Shown here: in pieces, positions 35,817 to 45,448 of the stretch | Layout of the letters: the number at the start of each line of letters is the position of its first letter | Numbering within the stretch: the first letter of the stretch is position 1 | NCBI RefSeq assembly: GCF_900660725.1 | Contig: NZ_LR215044.1 | Coordinates: 124,001-188,000, forward strand | DNA: 64,000 nt | Origin: Mycoplasmopsis arginini | GTDB lineage: Bacteria; Bacillota_I; Bacilli_A; Mycoplasmatales; Metamycoplasmataceae | Direction: 5' to 3' | Made by a program: the position numbers and the translations under genes | Notes under the pieces: model-generated | Databases searched by the model: none | The model's input: only the letters and a program-made list of their open reading frames with translations | Told to the model about the DNA's origin: nothing

Positions 35817-38039
35817 TTAATTAAATGTGTTGTCACTTGCATATTCAACACGATATCCATTTTCTTCTAATTGTTTTTTAAGTGCATCTGCACCTTGAGA
35901 AACTTGTAATGGAGCATGAATTTTTGATAGATTTAGCAATACACTTAGATTTGATAAAGCTTTACCACTTAATGTTTGAGTACCTAATATTCTAATTGCG
36001 CTTGTTATACTTCCGTTACTAAATTCAATTTTAGTTTTTGGCATTGCAAAAGGGGGTTCATTAATTGCCATTACTGAATCAAATTGTGATTTATCTAATT
36101 CATCACCATCAATTTCAAAATATTCTTTATCATTAAATAGTTTTAAATTCTTTAATTTACGTTTTGCATTACTTGCTTTAATGTAATCATAGAATTTTAA
36201 ACCTTTTAATGATTTGATCGAAGGAGCTCTTGAAAAATCAAGTCTTGTTGGATAACTATTACCGCCTTCATTTGTATCTGGGTTAAGTCCAGGACCAAAA
36301 CTTCCTTGGAAAATTCCTTCATTATTTCTTACATAATAAACCATTCTTAAACCATTGTTAATTCTTTCGAAAGGTTTATCTGTATTTTTTAGAATATCAC
36401 TTTCTTCAAATGCAATGGTGTTAAATGTAATTCTTGAAGCAATATCTGCTCCTTGTTTATTTTCTCAACTAACATTATAATCAATAGTATTAACTCATTC
36501 TACATTACGTAATGCTCATGGATTTAATGATCAATCATCTAATAAAGAATTTCCTAAGGTAAATAAGGATAATTCTTTGATTTTTTTATTTTCTAGTTCA
36601 ATTAAAGAAGAAGTATTTGTTGCGCGATGGTCAAAAAATAATTCTAATTGAGGTAACCTATCTGGTAATGCTCTAAGAATTTCTCTGAATTTTTGGTTAA
36701 CATCTTTTTTACCCATGTTTTTAATACGATAAGATGTAATTTCAATTCCTTTAGCTTTTAATTGTTCAATTAGATTCTTAGTTTTTTCATAACCTTCAAA
36801 ATTAGCTGCATCAATTTCAACAATATAACCTTTATTTAGTTTTCCTTCTTCAGGTTTTTCTCTTGTTAATTCAGTAATAACTATTCCATCATTATTTCCA
36901 ACGTTAAATTCTTTAAACTTTTCTGATCTAGTTACATCTTGCTTAGTTCAACCACGATAGTTTCCATTTGCTATTTCATCTGGAGTTCTACCATAGTAAC
37001 CTTCAATACCAAAAGCACGTCTTTCTTTGTTATCTCTTTCCATTCTTGTTGTAACGGTATTATAACCAGGCGCTGGATCATAACCATATGAATCAATTTC
37101 ACCATTTTCATTGATATAAGCATTATCAGGAGATGCGGTATAACCTTCTTTTAGATATTTTTCAGCTCCCTTACCTAATTTTGTGAATTTAGAATAATCT
37201 AGATGTTTGATTAATCAAGCATATTTAATATTTTGACTTCTAAATTGTTTTGGCTTGTTATATTCATTTACAGCATTAGGTAACAAGAACTTAACAACAT
37301 TAGGACTATCTAAAAGGCGTTTAAATTTATCCATTAATCTTAATCAGATTGCTCGGTTATTAATAATATTAAGTTCTGGATCATATTTATCGTTTGGTTC
37401 TAATAATAAATCATCAATATAACCAGGGAAATAATTTTTTAATCCGGCTGTTTCATGATGAATTAAATTTTTTAAGGTTGCATCTCTTAACTCTTGAGTT
37501 ACTTCAACACTCTTTATGTTTCCAACAATAACATTCATATATGGATTAGGATTTGTAATTCCCGCTGCAATATCTCTTGGGTCTAAAGGACGAGAAGGAG
37601 CTGGGGTTACTTCAGCTACAACTTTAACTCCATTAATTTCAATAACAATTCTTTCGGTATTCTTTTTAGGTGGAGTTGGTGTTGGCTTAGGCGGAATTGG
37701 AGTTGGTTTAGGTGGCACTGGCGTTGGTTTAGGTGGAACTGGAGTTGGTGTTGGCTTAGGCGGAATCGGAGTTGGTTCTGGTTTAGGTGGAACTACAACT
37801 GGTGGTTTTGGCACTTCTTTTAATTTATGATCAGTAATTGACACATTAGCATTTGTTGTATCTGGTGTTCCTTTATGAAAAATTTCCGGATTAGCCCCAT
37901 TTTGATTATTATAATCGACACCGTTTGCATTTTTTTGGTTCGTTGAAAATAAAACAGCGCCAAACAAAGTGGCACCAGCAATTGTCGAACCTAAAATTAA
38001 AGAAACAATTTTTCTTTTTTTGCTTTTTAAAATAGCCAT
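35817..38039 (-). CDS. mib: Mycoplasma immunoglobulin-binding protein MIB
   Basis: 740 residues. An N-terminal uncleaved anchor (IVSLILGSTIAGATLFGAVLF) is followed by a proline-rich spacer of PKPTP/VPPKP repeats (about 82-130), then the large MIB domain with leucine-rich-like segments (FEGYEKTKNLIEQLKAKGIEITSYR; LPQLELFFDHRATNTSSLIEL). MIB grips the antibody light chain variable domain and presents the heavy chain to MIP. Adjacent mip confirms the call. I chose the ATG at 38039: AAAGGGG is 8 bases upstream, while the GTG at 38048 would overlap it. Several TGA codons encode Trp. Confidence 0.9.
37672..37800 (-). repeat. Proline-rich repeat in mib
   Basis: Tandem imperfect units encoding PKPTP(I/V)PP. 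The antisense Gly/Val-rich frame over it is a by-product of the repeat. Confidence 0.75.
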
Positions 38040-38281
38040 TTTTATCACCCCTTTTTCTATATTTCATTAATTAATTCTTAATTAATTAAAAATAATTTTA
38101 ACACATATGAGTTTTTTGTTGAGTTATAAAAAAATAATTTTTAATTAATAAAATTTAAAACATTGGTGTTCCAGTTATTCCCGCTTTTGTAAAAATATAT
38201 ATTTCAATAATTAATCAACTGTTTTTATATAAAAAATTACATGGTAGAAAACAGCTTTGTAAAAGCTTAAGTGTTTCTAAA

Positions 38282-39085
38282 TTATATATTTTGATCTTCA
38301 AACATTTTTGAGGCGAAAGTTTGAATTTTTAAGTCTTTATAATTATGATTTAAAAAATTAATTTCGATTTGCATTTTTAAAACAAATTCATCAATTAAAG
38401 CATATTTTCTATTAACCCCTTTTGGTATAAATTGTCTAATAAATTTATGACAATTTTCAATAGAACCTTTTTCAAAAGAGCAATAAGGATGGCCAGGCGT
38501 AAATATCAATTTTGTTATCAATAGTATTTAATTTAACGTTTTCAGATCAATTGTCCATTGTTATACTCTTAATTTTTAATTTGTTTTCTTTAATAATGGT
38601 TTTAAATCCATTTGCCATTGAATCGGAGTTTCTTTGAATGACTTTAATAAATAGTTTTCGACTTTTTCTTTCTAATAAGGTTAAGTAACAATATTTTGAT
38701 CTTTTATTAAGAATTACAGTATCAATTTCATAATGGCCAAATTCACTTCTATTATTAACATATTTCGGCCTTTCTTCAATAATTTTAGCAAAGGTAATTC
38801 TTGAGGTCTTGTCATTCTTTTCTTTCTTTTTAAACCTGTAATTGTTTTCTCAATTGGAAGAATTTTAAAGTCAATAAGTTTATGACTATTTATTAAATAA
38901 TAAATAGCTTGTAAAGACGGTATTGCAATTTCAATATTATTTTCTTTAGCATATTTTCTAAAGTCATTAATAAGATTTGCTACTGAACGTTTTTGTAAAA
39001 ATTTATACTTATTTTGAGGCAATTTTGATATATTTATACAAAAAACTTTTTTAGAATTATTAATTATTTTTTGCTGTTCATATTA
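38282..39085 (-). pseudogene. IS30-family transposase, frameshifted
   Basis: The first stretch (from 39022) reads MPQNKYKFLQKRSVANLI to GLKRKKRMTRPQELP, then shifts frame to EERPKYVNNRSEFGHYEIDTVI (first DDE Asp), KSITMDNWSENV (second Asp, Gly of DNG lost) and a further shift into GHPYCSFEKGSIENCHKFIRQFIPKG and NRKYALIDEFVLKMQ. The N-terminal helix-turn-helix is missing. At least two frameshifts disable it. It is a different IS30 lineage from the intact element at 22434. Confidence 0.8.
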
Positions 39086-39147
39086 TAATTAATGTGTCCT
39101 TTCGTAATCATTTTTTTGTTATATATATTATACAAAGGACAAAAAAT

Positions 39148-39183
39148 ATGGCGGCAGATTACTTACGTATACTGGAACGCCAT
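39148..39183. repeat. 36 bp hairpin-forming IS terminus, copy 1
   Basis: ATGGCG...CGCCAT palindrome with internal CAG/CTG pairing, flanked by A-rich and T-rich sequence; right end of the degenerate element. Copies at 40530-40565 and, inverted, 44158-44193. Confidence 0.7.
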
Positions 39184-39364
39184 ATTTTTAATTTTATAAT
39201 TTTGAAAAAATCAAACATAGGTTTATATATATTTTTTGTAATTTCTTTGATTGTTTTTTGTGGCTTTTCTCTAATTTCTTTTATTTTATAAGCTCAATAT
39301 TCAATAGATAAAACAGAAGCGGAATTTATTTTCTTTTTGCAATGTTGACATATTGGAACTATAA

Positions 39365-39413
39365 TGAACCCCAAAAGTTGGACCAAGTAATTTGGAAAAA
39401 CTTTTGGGGTTCA
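39365..39413. repeat. 49 bp IS-end palindrome, copy 1
   Basis: Starts TGAACCCCAAAAGTTGGACC and ends in its near complement AACTTTTGGGGTTCA. It is the reverse complement type of 47819-47866 and 51142-51190. The outer sequence resembles the ends of IS3/IS150-type elements, suggesting an element reduced to its two ends. Confidence 0.6.
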
Positions 39414-39478
39414 CTATAAACCTTTGGATTAGTTAAAATTTTTTTATTAACTTTGTCAATCAAAAGTTGTTAAGCTAT

Positions 39479-40165
39479 CTACTGACCTGAATCTATATCT
39501 TTTTTAACTTCTGTTGCTTTAGCAATTTCTTCGGTTAGTCCTTTAGTTGCTATTTGATATTCTTCTTTTCCTGAATTTTGTAATGAAACAGCAGCTTTTG
39601 CAGCAGCAAGTTCTTCTTCAAGATGTGAAATGATAGTGGAATATTTGCTAGAATCTTTTTTTAATTGTGTTAATAATTCTTCTGCTTCTTTAACTTTTGC
39701 ATTATAATCGCTTATCCATGAGGCTATATTGCCCCCCTCTTTAGTTCCAGCTCCTGGTTTTTCAGGTTGTGGTGCTGGAGTATCAGGTGTTTCAGTTCCT
39801 GATCCTGGGTTTTCAGGTTGTGCTGGGTTTTCAGGTTGTGTTTCTGGAGTTCCAGGTTGTGTTTCAGGTTGTGTTTCTGGAGTTCCAGGTTGTGTTTCAG
39901 GTTGTGTTTCAGGTTGTGTTTCTGGAGTTCCAGGTTGTGTTTCAGGTTGTGTTTCTGGAGTTCCAGGTTGTGCTGGGGTTTCAGGTTGTGCTGGAGTTTC
40001 AGTTCCAGCTCCTGGGTTTTCAGGTTGTGATTGAGGTTGAGGAGTCGGTGGAGTAGGCGGTGTTGGGGTTGGTTTTTGTGTGTCATTACATGCAATTGCT
40101 GTAACTGGTAATGCAGCCGCACTTAATCCACCTAAAATAAATAAAATTTTGTTTAAACGTGTCAT
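39479..40165 (-). CDS. Variable surface lipoprotein with PETQ/GTPETQ tandem repeats
   Basis: 228 residues. Lipobox AIAC at about 23-26. Residues 30-140 are low-complexity: TPTPPTPP, then repeats of QPETQPGTPET and NPGAGTETP units. The C-terminal 85 residues form an amphipathic coiled coil (NAKVKEAEELLTQLKKDSSKY...). The DNA repeats are exact at 15 and 33 bp scale, so length should vary between cells by slippage or recombination, as in other mycoplasma variable lipoproteins. The region is much richer in G+C than its neighbours. No family is recognised for the C-terminus. It is flanked on both sides by IS remnants. Confidence 0.8.
   Translation of the reverse strand: MTRLNKILFILGGLSAAALPVTAIACNDTQKPTPTPPTPPTPQPQSQPENPGAGTETPAQPETPAQPGTPETQPETQPGTPETQPETQPETQPGTPETQPETQPGTPETQPENPAQPENPGSGTETPDTPAPQPEKPGAGTKEGGNIASWISDYNAKVKEAEELLTQLKKDSSKYSTIISHLEEELAAAKAAVSLQNSGKEEYQIATKGLTEEIAKATEVKKDIDSGQ
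39836..39980 (-). repeat. Tandem coding repeat in the lipoprotein gene
   Basis: Units of 15 bp (encoding QPETQ-type blocks) arranged into near-perfect 33 bp higher-order units. All units are multiples of 3, so expansion keeps the frame. Confidence 0.85.
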
Positions 40166-40288
40166 AAATATTTCCTTTTTTGTGTATATATGTATATATG
40201 TTTTTTAATATATAGCATAGTATTATAATAAATTTTGGCCATTAAATAAATAACTTTTAATCAATAGTCCCTAATTTTAAGGGTTTTT

Positions 40289-40506
40289 AGATTATATATT
40301 TTGATCTTCAAACATTTTTGAGGCGAAAGTTTGAATTTTTAAGTCTTTATAATTATGATTTAAAAAATTAATTTCGATTTGCATTTTTAAAACAAATTCA
40401 TCAATTAAAGCATATTTTCTATTAACCCCCTTTTGGTATAAATTGTCTAATAAATTTATGACAATTTTCAATAGAACCTTTTTCAAAAGAGCAATAAGGA
40501 TGGCAG
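40289..40506 (-). pseudogene. IS30 transposase C-terminal fragment
   Basis: Encodes the same NRKYALIDEFVLKMQ...MFEDQNI end as 38282 with a one-base insertion (CCCCC versus CCCC near 40428). The remainder of the gene is deleted and the fragment runs into a solo right terminus at 40530. Confidence 0.8.
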
Positions 40507-40529
40507 ACGTAAATTTAAAAATTAAAAAT

Positions 40530-40565
40530 ATGGCGCCAGATTACTTACGTATACTGGAACGCCAT
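40530..40565. repeat. 36 bp hairpin-forming IS terminus, copy 2
   Basis: Differs from 39148-39183 at one base (ATGGCGCC versus ATGGCGGC). The hairpin with flanking A and T runs could also act as a terminator. Confidence 0.7.
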
Positions 40566-40659
40566 TTTTAAAGAAAAAACTTTTATTTTTTAAAATATTT
40601 TTTATGTGTATAATTATATATCTATAATTAAATAACCATTAGGAAAAAGGGGACTTATT

Positions 40660-41628
40660 ATGAAAAAAAATAAAAAACTTTTAGTTGTTTTAAGCGGGTT
40701 GGCAAGTACATTAATTCCAGTTTCAATTTTATCTGCTAGATGTTCAAATGATTCTAATTCAGGAAGCGAAAATGGTGGCAAAAACGGCGGTGAAAATAGT
40801 GACATGCCACATGAAAAAATTAGATCTGAAAATGATGAAAGAAAAACACAAGAGGAAGAGGCTGATAGAAAGCAAAAAGAAGAAAAAGAAAAGAAAGATA
40901 TGCAAGACGTTGAAACTGTTAAGCAAATAGTTAAAGAACACGAGGACGCTTTTGGTTCATTCCACACACAAGGTGATTTTATAGAGCAAATTTCTGTTTA
41001 TGCAAAAGATAAAGGTATTAATAATCTGTCACTAGCATCTCATAATGAAAAGAATAAAAATCTACGATTAGACAAAGAGGGCGGAAAACAAAATACTATT
41101 CGTCTACAAATGGGTTCACAAATCTTTGATGTTAAGTTAGGCAAAGTGCTAGATAATGAAGTTATGACAAAATATTATTTCGAAGGTGAGCAAGATAAAA
41201 TATTTAATAATTATTTAAATGATAAAAAAGTTGTTGAAAGAAACTGAAGAAATATACTTAAAGATTCCAGAAAAATAATAGTTACTCAGTTGGGATACTA
41301 TAAATCAGGACCTAACATTGCGCTTACATTAATTCCTTATTACACAACTAAGGTACCAAAGCACTTACCACTTAAGATTACTTCATTATTAGCCTCATTT
41401 TATAATTTAGAATCTAAAAAGATTGATAATCTGGAGTTTTGAGATACTAAAAATATTATTACTTTTGAGTCTGCTTTTGAATATGCAAAGAATTTTGATC
41501 AAGATTTGAGTAAATGAAAATTAAAAGATAATGCAAATGTTAAAAATATATTCAAGGGTGCTAAGCAAATGAATAAGCATTTAGAAAATATCTCAAAATC
41601 TTGAAATAAAGAAAAACTTACAATCTAA
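40660..41628 (+). CDS. DUF285-containing lipoprotein
   Basis: 322 residues, TGA as Trp. The signal ends at SARCS (Cys 28), a less typical lipobox. A highly charged coiled segment (EERKTQEEEADRKQKEEKEK type) follows, then a globular middle. The C-terminal AFEYAKNFDQDLSKWKLKDNANVKNIF matches the DUF285 repeat (BspA-like, PARCEL-associated in mycoplasmas), present here as about one and a half units. DUF285 proteins are surface-exposed and often vary in repeat number. AAAAGGGGA precedes the ATG. Converges on the DUF31 protease gene. Confidence 0.75.
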
Positions 41629-41656
41629 GACTTTAATTCATTTTTCACATAGCATT

Positions 41657-41684
41657 AAAAAATGCAGTCGAACACTGCATTTTT
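41657..41684. terminator. Bidirectional terminator
   Basis: AAAATGCAG-TCGAACA-CTGCATTTTT between the converging DUF285 and DUF31 genes. Confidence 0.8.
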
Positions 41685-41705
41685 CTTTGTTTAATTTTAA
41701 TTACA

Positions 41706-43934
41706 TTAATTCAATTTAATTGTCTCAAGTTTATCTTTTTTAAGTTTTTCTCTCAATCCCTCTATCAAATGAGGAGAGTTATTTTTTTCTAAATAATCAT
41801 CGCTCAAACTCTTAAAAAGAATTACTCCATTAGTTTGCTCTCTAACGATAATTCCATCTGTATTATTAATTATTTTTCCAAATGGAATAACTTTATATTC
41901 TCCACCGGGAGATTCGATTCTTGTATTAAGAATTCCAATCACGTTGAAGGATGAATCAATTACCATCGATCCTGAAGCTCCTTCTTTTAGATTCAGGTCT
42001 CCAAAAGGAATATTTGTATATAACATTGAAAACTGATCGATTGTTGTTAGTGGCATCCCATGTTCGTTTTCATCAGGTTCGTTATTTTTCTTAATAAATG
42101 AAGTTTCATATTTTTTTCATTCATCATTCGCAGCATTATATTCTTTATTAAGATCTTTGTTATATCTTAACCATGAATCACGTATATAGTATTCATCAAT
42201 TATACGTCTCTTAGTTGATATAATGCCACCTTCAGATTTTACTCCACGAAATTGCGAATGTTTCTTACTAAATGGATTTCAATGTCTTGAATATCCTGCA
42301 TAGAACTGTGTTTTAAGTGGGCTGAATTTTTCAGTTGCAAAGTTGACATATCAATCTTTTTCTTGTGGTGTATTTATTACTTTATCTAATGAAGGAAGAA
42401 TATTTTTTAGCATTGTTTTTTTAACCTTGAAACGCAAGGTTAAAAAATCTGCGCCTGAGTTATTTGTTTCAAAGTAACTATAGTTATTTTTTAAAAAACT
42501 TGGAGTTTTGTTTTCAGCTTTAATATATGTATGTGTATTTTTATATTTTGGCACATAATATGGAGCATCTAGATATGATGCATATGCATCAAATGTTTCA
42601 ATTGAGCTTGAAAAATCTAGTTCATACTTGTCTTTGATATGCTCAAATATTCCAAAATTAAGATCTAATTTATTTTCTTTAATTCGATTAATTTTAAAGT
42701 ATGGTCTTGGTTGCTTATTTCTATTATCTTCTGTTTCTTTTGTATCTTTTCCATCATAAAAACCAGGAGGAAATGCATATCAAGAGTAATCATGATTTGT
42801 AAACGTATTAAATTTATCATACGCAAATGTTTTATCAAATGTCGATCTTAGATTGAATACGTGCATATTCGTAGCCAAAAGAAGCTCATAATTTTCTTTA
42901 TCATCATTTTTAATTCGATCAATTACTCAAGCAGTCCCTAAAAACCTTGCGAAATTCAATCTTTTTGTTACTTCATAGGGATTTTTTTCATTTAATTGAT
43001 CATTAACTCATTGCTTAACATTGACATTTAACTCAATAGTACGATCATTTATGTAAGAATAGAAATCGACATTGGATTTTAGCGCATTATTAAATTTGTC
43101 TTCTTTACTTATCTTATAGTAATGTTTTCCATTATTTGAATAGACTAGAAGATAAAAAATTCCATTGATGTCATCTACATTTGCTTTAATCTTATCAATC
43201 TTATTAAGTTTTAAAAATGATGTAATTGAATCTAAGGTTGCATAAGATAATAGTTGACTTAAATTAGAAGGAAGAAATCCAAATGGATTGTTTTTAATTA
43301 GATGATTAAGATTAATTTCTTGTGTTTCTAAGCCTTGAACTTCATCAACGTTAAATGATTCAAGATATTGAGGTTTCAGATAATGACCTAGTGGAATTAT
43401 TGGATTATAGTATTGAATTTTTTCAAATGAATTATTACCATAATTCCCATATTCACCTAATTCCTTAGCATATGATCAATACTTTTTATCTAATTCTCTA
43501 TTATAGTGGATCGAGTCCTCAAGTGCAAAATTGATATTTTCATTTCTCAAGAACTCTTTGAATTCCTTATTTTTTTCAATATATTTTTTTGTTTTTTGAT
43601 GAATATCTCTAACAGTCATTTTTAAAAGTGGGTCAAGGGAAATAAAATGCTTATTTTGCAATTCTTTTTTTGGTTTCTCTGGAGGTGTATTATTTGGTTT
43701 TGGATCTTTATTATCGTCCTTCATATGATCAGTATTTTGATCTGGTGTATTATTTGGTTTTGGATCTTTATTATCATCCTTCATATGATCAGTATTTTGA
43801 TCTGTAGAATTATTATCTTTATTTTGATTGCTAGATTCAATCTTGCAAGAAGTAAGAAAAGAAGCTAATAGGGGAGCTGCTCCTATTATTAAAATACTTC
43901 CTAATTTTAATTTTTTATAAATTGATAATTTCAT
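41706..43934 (-). CDS. DUF31-type serine protease lipoprotein
   Basis: 742 residues, TGA as Trp throughout. Lipobox LTSC (27-30). Residues 35-85 contain a duplicated 20-residue unit, DQNTDHMKDDNKDPKPNNTP. The protease domain shows His in LLATNMHVF, Asp in NSGADFLTLRF and Ser in LKEGASGSMVID, so the triad looks intact. It is related to MIP in fold but not adjacent to a mib gene, and lacks MIP's long N-terminal coiled coil. Likely surface-anchored; substrate unknown. Only gene on its transcript. Confidence 0.8.
43684..43803 (-). repeat. Two 60 bp direct repeats in the protease gene
   Basis: 43684-43743 and 43744-43803 differ by one base. The length is a multiple of 3, giving a duplicated Asp/Asn/Lys-rich linker after the lipid anchor. 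Confidence 0.9.
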
Positions 43935-44157
43935 TTAATTCCTAACGCTTATATTTTTAATTTGATGTTTTTTAAATTTAGTGAGAGCTTACTATTTTTT
44001 TTGAATGTGCGCTTTTTTATATAATTCTAATAAATTTTTGGCGATGTTCAAAATTAGATGGTGTACTAATTTAAAAAGGATCGAACATATATTTTATCAG
44101 GATTTGTTGAAAAAAAATGTAAGTTTTTAAAAATTATTTTTGTTAAAATTTAAAACA
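43935..44157. other. Non-coding stretch upstream of the DUF31 gene
   Basis: No frame over 30 codons with a start signal. It would hold the promoter of the minus-strand protease. The rest is AT-rich and leads into a solo IS terminus at 44158. Confidence 0.5.
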
Positions 44158-44193
44158 TTGGCGTTCCAGTATACGTAAATAATCTGGCGCCAT
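44158..44193. repeat. 36 bp hairpin-forming IS terminus, copy 3 (inverted)
   Basis: Reverse complement of the 39148 and 40530 copies with two differences. Some 20 bp of AT-rich flank after CGCCAT is also shared with 39184-39204. No transposase is attached. Confidence 0.7.
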
Positions 44194-44280
44194 ATTTTTA
44201 ATTTTTATAATTTTTAATTAATTATTAAATTTTTAAGCCTAAAATAACTGTTTTGTTTTTATTTTAAGTCAAAATAATAA

Positions 44281-44318
44281 AAAGTTCAAACTAAAACAAA
44301 TTTAGTCTTGAACTTATT
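44281..44318 (-). terminator. Terminator of the DegV gene
   Basis: AGTTCAAG...TTGAACT hairpin followed by TTTTTATTAT on the minus strand. Confidence 0.7.
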
Positions 44319-44336
44319 TGATTTTTTATTTAATTT

Positions 44337-45218
44337 TTAATACTCTTTACTAAAAGCTAATATTTTTTGTTTTGTATTTTCGTCACAAGATAGTATAGAA
44401 ATTGCTACTGCGCCAATTCCAGTATGAATTGAAACATCAACAGGTAATTTAAATGCATAAACAGGAATTTTGTTTTCTGTAATTTGTTTAAAACTTGAAA
44501 TTAAACTATCTAGCAAATCACTATCAGCATGTGCTACAACTAAAATCTTGTTTTCAAAATTATCTTTATTATTGTTTCACATATCTGCTACAGTTTTTTC
44601 TAATGATTTAGTAAAAATACGTCCGATTGATTCTTTCTCTAATACCCCGTTGTCGAATGCAATTAGAGGAACGATTTTTAATAATTTTGCTACGGCTGCA
44701 GCGGCTTTTGATAATCTGCCACCTTTAACTAAAGCATCATTAAATTGAGGAATTAAAATTAATTTTTCATTATTTATCTCAAAGTGTTTTATTGCTTCTT
44801 CAAAAGAAATTCCAGCTTTTATTTTTTCTTCAAAAACAAATAAATCTTTTAAAATTAAGTAAGAAATTCTTTTTGAATCCACGATAAATACTTTTTTATT
44901 GTCTTGAAATTGAGTCTTTAAAAAAGATTTTTGTGAAGATAAAAATTGTGAAATTGAATAAATAAGAATTAAATCATAATCATTAATATATTTATTAATT
45001 TCAATTTCGTTTATTGCTGGCGATGAAGCGGATGTTGTCGCGTTAATTTTTTTATTTTCTCTTCACATTTTAGCAAAATCTTCAATAAAAATATCTTTAC
45101 CAATTTGGTAAGTTTTTCCTTCAATGTCACATTGTAATGGAATGAAACCTCATCCTAGGTCATTGGCTTGTTTTTCAGTTAAACCCGATGAAGAGTCAAC
45201 AATAATTTTAATTTTCAT
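44337..45218 (-). CDS. DegV family fatty-acid-binding protein
   Basis: 293 residues. IIVDSSSGLTEKQANDLGWGFIPLQ at the N-terminus, TTSASSPAINEIE, LVKGGRLSKAAAAVAKLLKIVPLIAF and IHTGIGAVAI at the C-terminus are the recognised DegV blocks. DegV (FakB-like) proteins hold a fatty acid for phosphorylation by FakA; that partner is not in the window. Three TGA codons are Trp. TAGGAGAAA lies just before the ATG. Monocistronic and divergent from tyrS. Confidence 0.88.
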
Positions 45219-45416
45219 ATTTTCTCCTAAATATTGTTTTCAATAATTGAATACAAAAATTATATAGATATTATTTTAAAAATCACATTTTACTTAATTT
45301 AATTATTTAACAAACATTATTAAAAAAATAGTAAACAAATAAAATTATAAGCAAAGTCAAATTTAATATATTTCAACAATAAAAATATTTATTTTTAGTT
45401 AAAATTTAATAATAAG

Positions 45417-45435
45417 TTGTCTTTATACATTGAAA
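45417..45435 (+). promoter_or_regulatory. 19-base motif shared with the rpsD leader
   Basis: TTGTCTTTATACATTGAAA here and TTGTCTTTGCATATTGAAA at 12663-12681 differ at three positions; both lie immediately before the ribosome binding site. Confidence 0.35.
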
Positions 45436-45448
45436 AGAAAGGAAATTT

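Larger units (their letters stand above)
38163..39183 (-). mobile_element. Degenerate IS30-family element upstream of mib
   Basis: The ends form an imperfect inverted repeat (GTTCCAGT core at 38169-38176 and its complement at 39170-39177). The interior holds a decayed minus-strand transposase. A related 3' fragment lies at 19864-20122 and 40289-40506, and solo right ends at 40530 and 44158. No target duplication was visible. Confidence 0.7.

Noticed and set aside
37516..37830. Gly/Val-rich plus-strand frame of 104 codons opposite mib
   Set aside because: It is the antisense of the proline-rich repeat; repeat DNA keeps all frames open. No RBS or promoter.
39094..39291. 65-codon hydrophobic plus-strand frame
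   Set aside because: It spans the IS terminus palindrome and AT-rich flank; no RBS and no family resemblance.
39729..39980. CRISPR-like array of short repeats
   Set aside because: Repeats are contiguous, without unique spacers, lie in a coding frame, and no cas gene is present.
39724..40122. Four overlapping open frames on both strands
   Set aside because: All mirror the 15/33 bp tandem repeat of the lipoprotein gene, which lacks stop codons in any frame.
43935..44157. Possible further IS remnant upstream of the DUF31 gene
   Set aside because: No similarity to the other IS copies in the window could be seen before the solo terminus at 44158.
45240..45448. T-box riboswitch before tyrS
   Set aside because: The leader is too short after the likely -10 and lacks a TGGNACC-type box and terminator.
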